Shown: piece by piece, positions 17,844-26,817 of the stretch
Numbering within the stretch: the stretch's first letter is position 1
Layout: each line of letters begins with the position of its first letter
Assembly (NCBI RefSeq): GCF_907165195.1
Contig: NZ_OU015584.1
Coordinates: 2,676,978-2,740,977 of the forward strand
Source of the DNA: Parvicella tangerina
Lineage (GTDB): Bacteria; Bacteroidota; Bacteroidia; Flavobacteriales_D; Parvicellaceae
Direction: 5' to 3'
DNA: 64,000 nt
The notes under the pieces: generated by a model
The model's input: only the letters and a program-made list of their open reading frames with translations
Database searches by the model: none
Told to the model about the DNA's origin: nothing
Made by a program: the position numbers and the translations under genes

Positions 17844-19044
17844 ATTCTTCATAAAGCAAGTATTTACTTCTTACTTCCTTCTTAAAGACCACAGCCTCTT
17901 CGTGAAAAGTTCTCCAAACCTCTTGCGCATTCATACCATTTTCAATCATCTGCTTAAATTTTGGATCACCAGTAAGCAGTGTAAAGAAACCATCCTTCCT
18001 GAAAAAATTATTCTTGTCGCTTTGGTCGTAAGCAGAAACTAGCCAATTCAAATAAAGTTTTCGATACGTCAGTAAATAGCCTAATCCGAACTCCTGAAGA
18101 TCTATTCCATAACAAGTCTCCCCCTCCCGCTTAGGATGTTTTGCTCCAAACATAGGTTCTGGAACAAAAGAATAATCCGAATCCAAGTAGGGCGCTCCAT
18201 ATTGCTGAAATGGCTTTGTTGTACCTCTTCCAACACTCACATCAGTTCCTTCAAATAAACACAGTGAGGGATATAAGTACACGGCTGCCATATTAGGGAG
18301 GTTGGGAGATGGGGCTACAGGAAGCTCATACAAGTCACTATGCTTATAATGCGCACACTTCACAACAGTCAGCGGACACTGAATACCATCTTTCAACCAT
18401 TTTTCTCCATTAATCATTTGTGCGTACTCACCAATTGTCATTCCATGAACAATGGGAACAGGATGCATCCCAATAAACGATTCAGAACCCTTCTTCAACA
18501 CTGGTCCATCAACATAAAAACCATTTGGGTTAGGTCGGTCAAGTATAATCAGCGGTTTATTCTGCTCAGCACAAGCCTCCATTACGTAATGCAACGTACT
18601 AATGTAGGTGTAGAAACGAGCCCCAACATCTTGCAAGTCAAAGACCAACACATCGACATCAATTAGTTTTTCAACCGAAGGCTTTCTATTCTTCTTTCCA
18701 TATAAAGACAAAATAGGCAGACCTGTCTTTTCATCTACTTCGTCATTCACCTTTTCTCCAGCATCCGCTTTACCTCTAAAGCCATGTTCTGGCGCAAAAA
18801 CTTTCACTATATCAACTTCCAAGGACAATAGCGAATCCACCAGATGAACATCTTTAATGATCCCAGTTTGATTAGTTACAATGCCCACTTTTTTATCTTT
18901 TAGTAATGGCAGATAATCTTCAACTCGCTCCGCCCCAGTAATGATCGATCTGTCAAAGTTCTGAGTAATTATACTTAATGGTAGCACACAAAGAAGCAGT
19001 ACCATCAATTCTACTCCTATCCATTTTGAATTCAAAACCTTCAT
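17842..19044 (-). CDS. DUF1343 / NamZ-type exo-beta-N-acetylmuramidase, exported
   Basis: The 400-residue protein matches the DUF1343 family, whose Bacillus subtilis member NamZ (YbbC) removes terminal MurNAc from peptidoglycan fragments. Visible blocks are KVGIVTNQTGI near 49-59, FAPEHGFRG near 81-89, a DVLVFDLQDVGARFYTY stretch near 129-145, DRPNPNG near 168-174, GMTIGEYA near 202-209 and a C-terminal SVGRGTTKPFQQYGAP near 270-285. The hydrophobic N-terminus (about 10-27) suggests export to the periplasm, fitting wall recycling. It stands alone, between a convergent protease gene and a divergent permease gene. Confidence 0.85.
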   Translation of the reverse strand: MKVLNSKWIGVELMVLLLCVLPLSIITQNFDRSIITGAERVEDYLPLLKDKKVGIVTNQTGIIKDVHLVDSLLSLEVDIVKVFAPEHGFRGKADAGEKVNDEVDEKTGLPILSLYGKKNRKPSVEKLIDVDVLVFDLQDVGARFYTYISTLHYVMEACAEQNKPLIILDRPNPNGFYVDGPVLKKGSESFIGMHPVPIVHGMTIGEYAQMINGEKWLKDGIQCPLTVVKCAHYKHSDLYELPVAPSPNLPNMAAVYLYPSLCLFEGTDVSVGRGTTKPFQQYGAPYLDSDYSFVPEPMFGAKHPKREGETCYGIDLQEFGLGYLLTYRKLYLNWLVSAYDQSDKNNFFRKDGFFTLLTGDPKFKQMIENGMNAQEVWRTFHEEAVVFKKEVRSKYLLYEE

Positions 19045-19113
19045 CTACGATTAATTTTAACCAAAGTTAATTTATATTTACTTTGCATTCATGAATCAGG
19101 CCAAAATCAACAA

Positions 19114-20778
19114 ATGGGACTAAAAACGGAGTTTTTCATAGCAAGAAGAATGTTACGTGGAGGCTACGATAAAAAAATTTCGAAACCCATCGTAAACCTG
19201 GCTTCTATAGGCATTATTCTCGGTGTAGCCGTAATGATTCTATCAGTATCTGTTGCAAATGGCTTTCAGGACGAAGTCAGAGATAAAGTACTTGGTTTCG
19301 GAGGTCATATTCAAATCACCGAGGTATTCAGTAATGAGTCTCAGGAGACCACAAAAATGCTCATTCAACAAGACTGGAAGCAAGACATAGAAGATGACCC
19401 TGATTTGAATCAAATACAAATGATTGCATACAAACCAGGGATAATCCAAAGCAAAGAAGTAACAGACACAACTATTTCAGGAAAAGATATTCGTGAGATT
19501 TCAGGGGTTATATTCAAAGGGATTAGCGAAGATTATGACTTTAACTTCATTCAAAAAACTTTAAAAGAGGGAACGATTCCGAATTATAACCTTTCAGGCG
19601 CCCCCAATGACTCTGTACTCATTTCCTTATATACTGCCAATCAATTAAAAGTAACGGTTGGAGACAAATTGAGCTGCTTCTTTGTTACGGAAAGCGGTCC
19701 CAAACAACAGAACTTTCTAGTAGGCGGTATTTATGAAACAGGATTGGAAGACTTTGATAAGCAATTTGTCTATATCGATTTATCTCAGATTCAAAAGATC
19801 AATAAGTGGGGAATAGAGACCTATATCACCATTGAAGAAACCTGCAAGAATGGTTTTGTAATCTTATCTGCTGAGACTTACGGAGGTAATGGAAGGTATT
19901 ATCACAGCTGGAACAATTCGCCCTTCTCTGAAGCTAGCCGTATTCCTCTTTGCATCGAAGAAGGAGAAATTACGGTTCAATTGATTAGTTCTGAGGTGGT
20001 CAACTCTGGTTATTTTGAAGAGGCAGACCTTCATGGAGTTCCAGATACGGCCTGGTTAAAAATAACTAAACTTACAGATTCAAGCTCTTGTGATTGTGAA
20101 ACTCCCTCAGCCTCAACTCAACTTGACTTTATTGATGACAGCACTACCCTATTTACCGCTGGAAATAGTAAGTACCAAGCTATTCTTACAACAAGTGGAG
20201 GCTCCAATAAAGCCTATTGCGGGGGGTATGAAGTTTTAGTGAATAGTTTTGAAGATTTGGATGAAGCAAAGAAAGCCGTTCAGTTTTATACCAATCAGGA
20301 ATTAAATGTTCAGAGCATTACCGATAGACATCCAGAAATATTCAATTGGTTGAATATGCTAGACCTCAACGTAGTCATCATTATTGGTTTAATGATTCTT
20401 GTGGCAATCATCAATATGACTTCCGCATTATTGGTAATTATACTCGAGCGAACGCGTATGATTGGCATCATGAAAGCCCTAGGAGGTAAAAACTGGACGA
20501 TTCGAAAAGTTTTTTTAATCAATGGAAGCTATATCATTCTAAGAGGAATTCTAATAGGTACGCTACTCGCCATTTTGATCATCTATCTGCAAAACACATT
20601 TGGGTTTCTAAAGCTATCTCAAAGCAACTACTACGTCAGCGAGGTTCCAATGCATTATGTTTGGCTCCCAATTATATTGATTAATTTGGGATCCTTCGTA
20701 ATTTGTAACCTAGCAATGTTATTGCCAAGCTATTTGGTAACCCGCATTCAACCGGTAAAAGCTATTAAGTTCGAGTAA
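19114..20778 (+). CDS. LolC/LolE-like lipoprotein-release permease (FtsX/MacB fold) with a large insert
   Basis: The 554-residue protein has a first membrane segment near residues 26-48 (ASIGIILGVAVMILSVSVANG), a periplasmic MacB-like domain, and a C-terminal FtsX domain with three membrane segments (about 425-450, 475-500, 515-540) ending in RIQPVKAIKFE. That is the layout of LolC/LolE permeases, which release lipoproteins from the inner membrane with the LolD ATPase. Relatives are usually about 400 residues; here roughly 125 residues (about 243-370) are inserted in the periplasmic domain, including a Cys-rich SSSCDCE stretch. No ATPase gene is adjacent. The ATG at 19114 is chosen because the upstream ATG is out of frame. 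rlmH follows after one base. Confidence 0.8.
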   Translation: MGLKTEFFIARRMLRGGYDKKISKPIVNLASIGIILGVAVMILSVSVANGFQDEVRDKVLGFGGHIQITEVFSNESQETTKMLIQQDWKQDIEDDPDLNQIQMIAYKPGIIQSKEVTDTTISGKDIREISGVIFKGISEDYDFNFIQKTLKEGTIPNYNLSGAPNDSVLISLYTANQLKVTVGDKLSCFFVTESGPKQQNFLVGGIYETGLEDFDKQFVYIDLSQIQKINKWGIETYITIEETCKNGFVILSAETYGGNGRYYHSWNNSPFSEASRIPLCIEEGEITVQLISSEVVNSGYFEEADLHGVPDTAWLKITKLTDSSSCDCETPSASTQLDFIDDSTTLFTAGNSKYQAILTTSGGSNKAYCGGYEVLVNSFEDLDEAKKAVQFYTNQELNVQSITDRHPEIFNWLNMLDLNVVIIIGLMILVAIINMTSALLVIILERTRMIGIMKALGGKNWTIRKVFLINGSYIILRGILIGTLLAILIIYLQNTFGFLKLSQSNYYVSEVPMHYVWLPIILINLGSFVICNLAMLLPSYLVTRIQPVKAIKFE

Positions 20779-20779
20779 T

Positions 20780-21250
20780 ATGATCAAGTTAATTGCGGTA
20801 GGCAAAACGGTAAAACAATACCTGAAAGAAGGTGAACAAGAATATGACAAAAGGCTTGATCGCTACACGAAGTTTGAAGAGGTTATACTTCCCGAACTAA
20901 AAAGGGCTTCCAGCCTATCTGTTGATGAAATCAAGCGAAAAGAAGGGAAGTTGATTCTTGAAAAAATTGACCCCACAGATTTCGTCATAGTGTTAGACGA
21001 AAAAGGGAGAACGCTGAGTTCTATTGATTTTGCCAAGTGGATTGATGAAAAACAAATTTATGGAAGGTCAAAGTTAGTGTTCATTATAGGTGGGGCTTAT
21101 GGATTCTCATCAGAAGTTTATGACCGTGCTCAATATAAACTATCTTTGTCTAAAATGACCTTTTCTCATCAGATGATCAGGATGCTTTTTAAAGAGCAAC
21201 TATACAGAGCATTCACAATCATTAAAGGAGAACCGTATCACCACTCATAG
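20780..21250 (+). CDS. rlmH: 23S rRNA (pseudouridine1915-N3)-methyltransferase RlmH
   Basis: SPOUT-family methyltransferase that methylates pseudouridine 1915 in helix 69 of 23S rRNA using SAM. The 156-residue length, the FIIGGAYGFS cofactor loop near 104-113 and the C-terminal LSKMTFSHQMIRMLFKEQLY and GEPYHH blocks are diagnostic. The ATG lies one base after the LolC/E-like stop, so the genes are probably co-transcribed, and the next gene begins two bases after its stop. Confidence 0.95.
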   Translation: MIKLIAVGKTVKQYLKEGEQEYDKRLDRYTKFEEVILPELKRASSLSVDEIKRKEGKLILEKIDPTDFVIVLDEKGRTLSSIDFAKWIDEKQIYGRSKLVFIIGGAYGFSSEVYDRAQYKLSLSKMTFSHQMIRMLFKEQLYRAFTIIKGEPYHHS

Positions 21251-21252
21251 TT

Positions 21253-22674
21253 ATGATTCAAACGTATAACGTAGGAACGATCAATTGGGAACCGTGGGAA
21301 TGGATTCTTATCCCCGGCTTGATCATAATCATATATTTCATTGGTGCTCGGTATAAGATCAAAAAAATAGGGAATAACCCTGAATACAAATACTTTTTAA
21401 CAGGTTTGATGTTCAATGTCTTTGCAGGGTTATTCTTTGGAGCGATCTATATTTTCTACTACGGTGGAGGTGATACGATAAGTTATTACTCAAGTGCTAT
21501 TCCTTTGGCTCGCTTATTTTGGGAGAGTCCAGCAGAATATGTTGATGTGATGCTCCATTCCTCAGAAATAACAGAAAATTACTCAAGAATGGAGTGGGAA
21601 GCCTTCACATTTAACGTCTTTACTAATTCAACTGGAATTCCGCTCAGTTTTATATCTCATGACCCCAAAAGCTTTATGGTTTGTAAATTAACCAGTCCTC
21701 TTCTAATACTGACAGGTAGCAGCTACTTTGCAACTACGATATTAATTTCTGCAATCACTTATATTCCAATGTGGCTATTATATAGACGTTTATTAGCACA
21801 TTTTCCTATCCTTTTGAAAGAACTGGCTTTAGCCGTTATTTTTATTCCTTCTGTTGCTTTTTGGGGAAGCGGAATAATGAAAGATTCATTTACTCTGGCA
21901 GGAACAGTGCTGGCCGTATACAGTTTTGACAATCTATTGGATAAAAAAAATATAAACATCAAGAAAGTTGGATATACCATACTTTTGCTAATGTCATTTC
22001 TTATTATTCTTTGGATTAAGCCTTATATCTTAAATATCCTTATTCCAAGTTTAGGAATTTGGATAGTTGCGTTATCCCTAAAGAACGTTAAAAACATGAT
22101 CTTTAGGTTTATTGTCATGCCAATTGTATTAGTTTCAGGAATCGGAGGAAGTATCTTTGTTCTTCAGTCCCTCGGATCAAGCATGGATAAGTTTGCACTT
22201 GATAAAGCTATTGATACTGCTCAAATAACACAAGAAGACCTTAAAAGGGAAGAACAGTATGGTGGTAATAATTTTGACATTGGAGAATTGGATGGTAGTA
22301 TCCCTAATCTTCTTTCCAAATTTCCTATTGCTACTTTTGCTGGGCTGTTCAGACCAACTTTATTGGAGGTTAGTAGCCCTGTAATGCTACTAAGTGGGCT
22401 TGAAAACTTTTTTCTTTTAGGTCTGTTAGTGTTAACATTGTACAAGATTAAATTCAAACTAATTTGGCAGTTAATCAAGAGCACCCCTGTTTTAGCTTTT
22501 TGTTTTACTTTTTCAATTTTGTTTGCCTTTATGCTGGGAATAACGACCCCAAATTTTGGAGCGCTCGTAAGGTTTAAAATTCCGCTGATGCCTTTTTTAA
22601 CCGCTGCCCTGCTGATCATCTATTCAACGGACAAAATATTGATGGCCGGTGAGGAAGAAGAGCATAATCGCTAA
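21253..22674 (+). CDS. Polytopic membrane protein, possibly polysaccharide polymerase-like
   Basis: A 473-residue inner-membrane protein with about ten hydrophobic segments. I do not recognise it with certainty. Notable blocks are GGGDTISYY near residues 74-82 after the second segment, PSVAFWGSGIMKDSF near 197-211, a soluble loop at about 315-355, and PNFGALVRFKIPLMPF near 436-451. The pattern of a Gly-Gly-Asp loop, a Trp-Gly-Ser-Gly/Lys-Asp helix pair and a terminal Arg-x-Lys/Arg-x-Pro-x-x-Pro motif recalls Wzy-type and GT-C membrane enzymes, so a role in polymerising or transferring lipid-linked sugars is an inference. It overlaps the convergent last glycosyltransferase gene by 4 bases. It appears transcribed with rlmH. 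Confidence 0.6.
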   Translation: MIQTYNVGTINWEPWEWILIPGLIIIIYFIGARYKIKKIGNNPEYKYFLTGLMFNVFAGLFFGAIYIFYYGGGDTISYYSSAIPLARLFWESPAEYVDVMLHSSEITENYSRMEWEAFTFNVFTNSTGIPLSFISHDPKSFMVCKLTSPLLILTGSSYFATTILISAITYIPMWLLYRRLLAHFPILLKELALAVIFIPSVAFWGSGIMKDSFTLAGTVLAVYSFDNLLDKKNINIKKVGYTILLLMSFLIILWIKPYILNILIPSLGIWIVALSLKNVKNMIFRFIVMPIVLVSGIGGSIFVLQSLGSSMDKFALDKAIDTAQITQEDLKREEQYGGNNFDIGELDGSIPNLLSKFPIATFAGLFRPTLLEVSSPVMLLSGLENFFLLGLLVLTLYKIKFKLIWQLIKSTPVLAFCFTFSILFAFMLGITTPNFGALVRFKIPLMPFLTAALLIIYSTDKILMAGEEEEHNR

Positions 22675-23810
22675 ACTTTTGTAAGGAACAAATTATAGCA
22701 TTCTTTTATTAGCTTTTGGCTTCTATAATGAACCGAGTAGTTCACCGAAGATCGACTCGAAAAATTTCTGTATAATTCCTCAAAAGCATCAAGTCTATCA
22801 GTGGTGACACCTATTCTCTCAGGAATTAACCTACTTGCATCATCGCCTACTCCAGGAGAACACACTACAAAAAGACCACTAGCAAAATATTCTCCCAACT
22901 TAATTGGACTTAAGTATTTGTTAGATGCAAACTGTTTATAGGTTGCGAATCCTATATCAGACGCACTCAAGTAGGATGGTACTTCATTGATCGCAACACT
23001 TAGTACAGATAAATTATCAAGCGAAAACTTAGCTGTTTTAGCATAACCAAGCACTTCTTCTGAATCTTGCGGTGTTAGCACAATCAGATGATACGAATCA
23101 AACCTTTCCAGAACATCCATGAAGTGAGTAAAAGCTTCATGAGTTTTATAAATACCTCCAAACTTCCCAACATAAATACCTACAGTTGAAGAACTGTGAA
23201 TCTTAAGCTTTTTTCTGATACCTTCTCTTTCTGTTTGATTCCTAGCAAACTGTCTGCCATCTACAGTGCAGGGTAAAACACGAACCCTATTTCGCTCTAT
23301 TCCTTGAGCTAAAAGATAGTTTCTATAATTCTCACTTACCGGAAACAAAAAGGCTGCTGTTACCATCTGTTTTCTTTCATATTTTTTTAGCAACCCATAT
23401 TTGAATCCACTCTTTTTCCATTCACCTGCATCAATCATATATTCAGCGTGTGGCTCAAAACTCTCAATGAGATAAGGAGTTCCCGTTTTTTTAAAATAAT
23501 GATACGCTGGTATCCCAGCTAGTGAGGACCTCGCTAGAACAAAGTCTGGTTTGAACTCCTTAAGCTTTAAATAAATTTTTCTTAAGGCTGAAAACTTAGA
23601 AAATCCTCTTATACGACTTTGTTCTGCCACTGGAAAATGATGTACCTTTATTATTGAACTATCTGATTTGACAAAACCATTCCTTTCTATTGTAAAAAAA
23701 ATAATCTCCTCCACCCTTGGATCCTCCGAAAGAACTCTCAAGTGAGGAAGGACTGTTGCTTGAGTCAAGCCTTGATCAATCCCCCAATATGCAATAAACG
23801 CCAGCCTCAT
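22671..23810 (-). CDS. Glycosyltransferase, GT4-like (GT-B fold)
   Basis: The 379-residue protein has a GT-B layout: an N-terminal acceptor domain starting LAFIAYWGIDQGLTQATVLP, a linker at about 190-200, and a C-terminal nucleotide-sugar domain beginning GIYVGKFGGIYKTHEAF near 208. The donor-binding helix is SPIKLGEYFASGLFVVCS near 301-318, the expected E-x7-type region with only one of the two usual glutamates obvious. It is probably retaining and cytoplasmic. It is the last gene of the nine-gene operon, its start overlapping the preceding GT2 gene by 4 bases. Donor and acceptor cannot be predicted. Confidence 0.75.
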   Translation of the reverse strand: MRLAFIAYWGIDQGLTQATVLPHLRVLSEDPRVEEIIFFTIERNGFVKSDSSIIKVHHFPVAEQSRIRGFSKFSALRKIYLKLKEFKPDFVLARSSLAGIPAYHYFKKTGTPYLIESFEPHAEYMIDAGEWKKSGFKYGLLKKYERKQMVTAAFLFPVSENYRNYLLAQGIERNRVRVLPCTVDGRQFARNQTEREGIRKKLKIHSSSTVGIYVGKFGGIYKTHEAFTHFMDVLERFDSYHLIVLTPQDSEEVLGYAKTAKFSLDNLSVLSVAINEVPSYLSASDIGFATYKQFASNKYLSPIKLGEYFASGLFVVCSPGVGDDASRLIPERIGVTTDRLDAFEELYRNFSSRSSVNYSVHYRSQKLIKECYNLFLTKV

Positions 23811-24634
23811 TTTATAACCAAACTTTTTAAAGCCTCCAAAACTAGTTTTCTTTTAAGATAGCTTTTAAATAGAATACACCTAATTTTCTGTCTCGTCTTC
23901 TTTTTATCAGATCTCGTTATAACTCCATTTAGACAGTATTTATCTAATAAACTCATGTGCTTTTTGTAATATAACTCCAAGCCTTTGACATTAGTCATTG
24001 CTGAGTTATCATGTCTATAATATGTAAGCACCTTATTTCTAACGAAAGAGTATTCTCCACCTTGAACTGCACAGTCTATCAAAAACAAAAGATCCTCTCC
24101 GTGAGTCAATTGAGGATCAAACTTTGGTAAGTTCGAAAAATCATTTCTTATCATCCAGGTCTGTCCAAGAAAGCAAGTTCCTGTAAGAAGCAAAAGTTCC
24201 TTTAAAGGGTTACCATAGTAGTCTGGCATATATTCATCTACCAACTCATTTGTTGAAAGCAATCGCTGCTCAACTGCACCGTCTACAAAACGGATGTTCT
24301 CATTTTCTAAAAAAACTCTTAACCTTGAAGATAGACTATCAATTGGAAAAACATCATCTGCATCAAGGAAACAAAAGAAACTACCCGTCATAAGCTCCAG
24401 CCCTCGATTTCTGGCTTCAGAAACACCATGATTAGACGTTAGGTTGACAAGCCTTAAACGTTCATCTGAAAAGTTGTTGACTTTATTAACTGTATCATCA
24501 GTGCTACCATCATTCACAACAATCAACTCAAAATTCCTATGTTCTTGCAGAAGAACAGATTCTATTGACTTTTCAATTGTCTTCTCACCATTATAGACAG
24601 CAATTATAACGGATATTTTAGTCTCTTCTTTCAT
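23807..24634 (-). CDS. Family 2 glycosyltransferase
   Basis: An inverting GT-A enzyme of about 275 residues using a nucleotide-activated sugar. The N-terminus has ISVIIAVYNGEKTIEKSIES and VNDGSTDDT near 40, and the metal-binding DADD near 93-96, followed by a GEDLLFLIDCAV block near 178-189 that carries the probable catalytic acid (ED). No membrane segment is seen, so it should work at the cytoplasmic face. The ATG at 24634 is preferred to the in-frame TTG one codon upstream. It overlaps the next upstream gene by about 17 bases, indicating tight operon packing. Confidence 0.85.
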   Translation of the reverse strand: MKEETKISVIIAVYNGEKTIEKSIESVLLQEHRNFELIVVNDGSTDDTVNKVNNFSDERLRLVNLTSNHGVSEARNRGLELMTGSFFCFLDADDVFPIDSLSSRLRVFLENENIRFVDGAVEQRLLSTNELVDEYMPDYYGNPLKELLLLTGTCFLGQTWMIRNDFSNLPKFDPQLTHGEDLLFLIDCAVQGGEYSFVRNKVLTYYRHDNSAMTNVKGLELYYKKHMSLLDKYCLNGVITRSDKKKTRQKIRCILFKSYLKRKLVLEALKSLVIK

Positions 24635-25730
24635 CAAACAGTTCCATAATAATTGATTCTATTCTTTCAATATGTTTACTATAGGTATTCTCCTTAGCAT
24701 ACCTCCTTCTAATCTCTATTTTTTCACTTGAATTATGAAGATCAAGGTTGTTGATGACTGAATTAAAACGCTCTGGATACTCCTCTATATGGTCAACCAT
24801 CTCTAATAAATTTCTTTTATTCTTGTATTGATCTGAATATGTCGAAACTACAACTTTTCCAGTCGATAAATACTCGAGCACCTTATGAAGGTTAGAAAGG
24901 GCTGACTTATCGTTTGATTCATAACAGATCAAAAAAGCATCAAAACAGCCTAACAAACTCGCTACTTTATTGCCTTCTATCAAACCTAGAAAAAAAGTAT
25001 TTTGCTTCTCTTCTAGTTCTGAATAATCAAAAAACTGATCAACTCCAAAGTTACTTTTACCATTGGGTCCGATAAAATAAAAATCAACATTTGTGTTCTG
25101 ATTTACAATTTTAGTAATTGTCTCCAAATGAATGTATCGATATTGTAAGTTTCCCAAATAGCAAACACTTGCTCTACCTGACCTCAGGTTCAAAGCATTA
25201 CAGTCCAAGACAGGATCTAAAAACTCTTTTCTCAAACCGTGATTAATTTGGAATTTGGGACAATCAATATGTTCATATTTGGTTAAAATCAAATCAGAAG
25301 TACACAAAATGATATCAGCTGTCTCGCCAGCCTGAATATCAAGGTCTGTAAGGTGAACGTCTACGGGGTGAAAAATGCGTACGCTTGCACCAAAACTTCC
25401 TAGGTCTTGAAAAATATAAGGATTAAAACTCCAAACCACATCGATGTCCTTTCCAATCATCTCTATTAAGCGCTTTGCCCTTAAATTCATAATAAATTTT
25501 CTAAAAACAAATGGAAGCCTGTTGAGAGCTCTCACCGTTGGAAAATCTACTATATACAAGTTTTCTACTTCTCCCTCAGAGGTGATTCTCTTTATTTTTC
25601 CAGGGGGGTTAAGAAAAAAAACATTATTTCCACGTTCCGCTAGTTCAATCGCATAGTGGTGCTTTGAGACTTTCATTACTCCCCAAGACTCCGGAGAAAT
25701 AAGTAATATATTTTTACCCGTAAGCTTCAT
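24618..25730 (-). CDS. Glycosyltransferase, GT-B fold
   Basis: The 370-residue protein starts KNILLISPESWGVMKVSKHHYAIELAERG, the first beta strand and glycine-containing loop of a GT-B enzyme. A VVWSFNPY segment near 100, a second-domain start ASVCYLGNLQYRYIHLETI near 187, and a donor-binding helix LHKVLEYLSTGKVVVST near 283-299 follow. This matches family 1/4-like transferases of surface polysaccharide loci. Ten bases separate it from the preceding gene. The specific sugar cannot be inferred. Confidence 0.75.
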   Translation of the reverse strand: MKLTGKNILLISPESWGVMKVSKHHYAIELAERGNNVFFLNPPGKIKRITSEGEVENLYIVDFPTVRALNRLPFVFRKFIMNLRAKRLIEMIGKDIDVVWSFNPYIFQDLGSFGASVRIFHPVDVHLTDLDIQAGETADIILCTSDLILTKYEHIDCPKFQINHGLRKEFLDPVLDCNALNLRSGRASVCYLGNLQYRYIHLETITKIVNQNTNVDFYFIGPNGKSNFGVDQFFDYSELEEKQNTFFLGLIEGNKVASLLGCFDAFLICYESNDKSALSNLHKVLEYLSTGKVVVSTYSDQYKNKRNLLEMVDHIEEYPERFNSVINNLDLHNSSEKIEIRRRYAKENTYSKHIERIESIIMELFDERRD

Positions 25731-25740
25731 TAGTTCATAT

Positions 25741-26817
25741 CTATTTTTCAGAGGTGAGCAGTTGGTGATAAAACTCTAAATGGCTTTCAGCAATACTATT
25801 CCAATTGTACCTACTACTCCACTCCATTGCTCCTCTAATCTCTTTTCTACTCAATACATATCCTTGCTCCAAAGCTTTTGAAAGCGATTGAAAATGTTCA
25901 GGATCAAAAGTTGGGAAATTATGCTCTCTCAACACTTCGCCAACTCCCCCTTTGTCTATCCCGATTACAACTTTGTTGAAGGATAGTCCTAAAAAAAGTA
26001 CGCCAGAGTTAAGCGTATTTACACGAGGGACCAATACGACATCGGCAGCGTTCATATAGACTTGAACATCTTCGTTCGACACAAAACCATCAGAAATTCG
26101 AAACTTTGAGTTAAATAAATCGAGGAAAAAATCTCGAAGGACAGAAATTATTCTTCTCATCGGATGAGTTTTAAACGAAGGATAAATGGCATGCTTCCAA
26201 CGCGGTGCAATAAATAAATAATCTCTTTTCAAGCTTTTTATACCCTTCAGTAAAAACTGTTTTTCTGACTCATTTCTAATCTTTCCAAACACAAGAATAA
26301 CGAACTTCTTTTCAGGTATCTTGAGCTTTTCACGAGCATCAGGTTTCGGTATATCATTCGAATAACGATATGCACCATGTGGTATTACGGTATGGATAAT
26401 TTTATCCGTTAGGTCCTCTTTTATATTTTCAAAACTATAAGTTGTAAGGTGAATAACTCCTGAGCACGAATCTAAAACTTTATTGTAAAGACTTTGCATG
26501 GAGCTATACGGGAGTTCATGGGCCTCTTCATTATGTCTCGTATATATTACTTTTGCTCTATTTTTCCAAATGTCCAATCGCTCCATGATTCGATCAAACT
26601 TTTCAGAATCAACCATTTTCCATCCAACAAAGGCCTCTGGCCAATGAATATGAATGATATCGAAATTTTCGTTAGAATCAAAAAAAGCATTAACACTGCA
26701 AGTCACTGATAGGTTATCAAAATGACTCAAAGATTCATATAGCAAGTCAATATATGGGTTAGTGGTATTCAAATCAGCCACAATTAAAACCTTTATTTCT
26801 TTTTGATGAGTGTTCAA
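25741..26817 (-). CDS. Glycosyltransferase, GT4-like
   Basis: The 358-residue product has a GT-B profile: KVLIVADLNTTNPYIDLL at the start, IIHIHWPEAF near 54-63 and TRHNEEAHE near 93-101 in the acceptor domain. A second-domain start VILVFGKIRNESEKQFLLKG is near 171, and MNAADVVLVPRVNTLNSGV near 255-273 is the donor-site region. The start is a TTG overlapping the sulfotransferase stop by 4 bases, and no ATG is available before conserved sequence. It belongs to the polysaccharide operon; linkage and sugar are unknown. Confidence 0.75.
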   Translation of the reverse strand: MNTHQKEIKVLIVADLNTTNPYIDLLYESLSHFDNLSVTCSVNAFFDSNENFDIIHIHWPEAFVGWKMVDSEKFDRIMERLDIWKNRAKVIYTRHNEEAHELPYSSMQSLYNKVLDSCSGVIHLTTYSFENIKEDLTDKIIHTVIPHGAYRYSNDIPKPDAREKLKIPEKKFVILVFGKIRNESEKQFLLKGIKSLKRDYLFIAPRWKHAIYPSFKTHPMRRIISVLRDFFLDLFNSKFRISDGFVSNEDVQVYMNAADVVLVPRVNTLNSGVLFLGLSFNKVVIGIDKGGVGEVLREHNFPTFDPEHFQSLSKALEQGYVLSRKEIRGAMEWSSRYNWNSIAESHLEFYHQLLTSEK

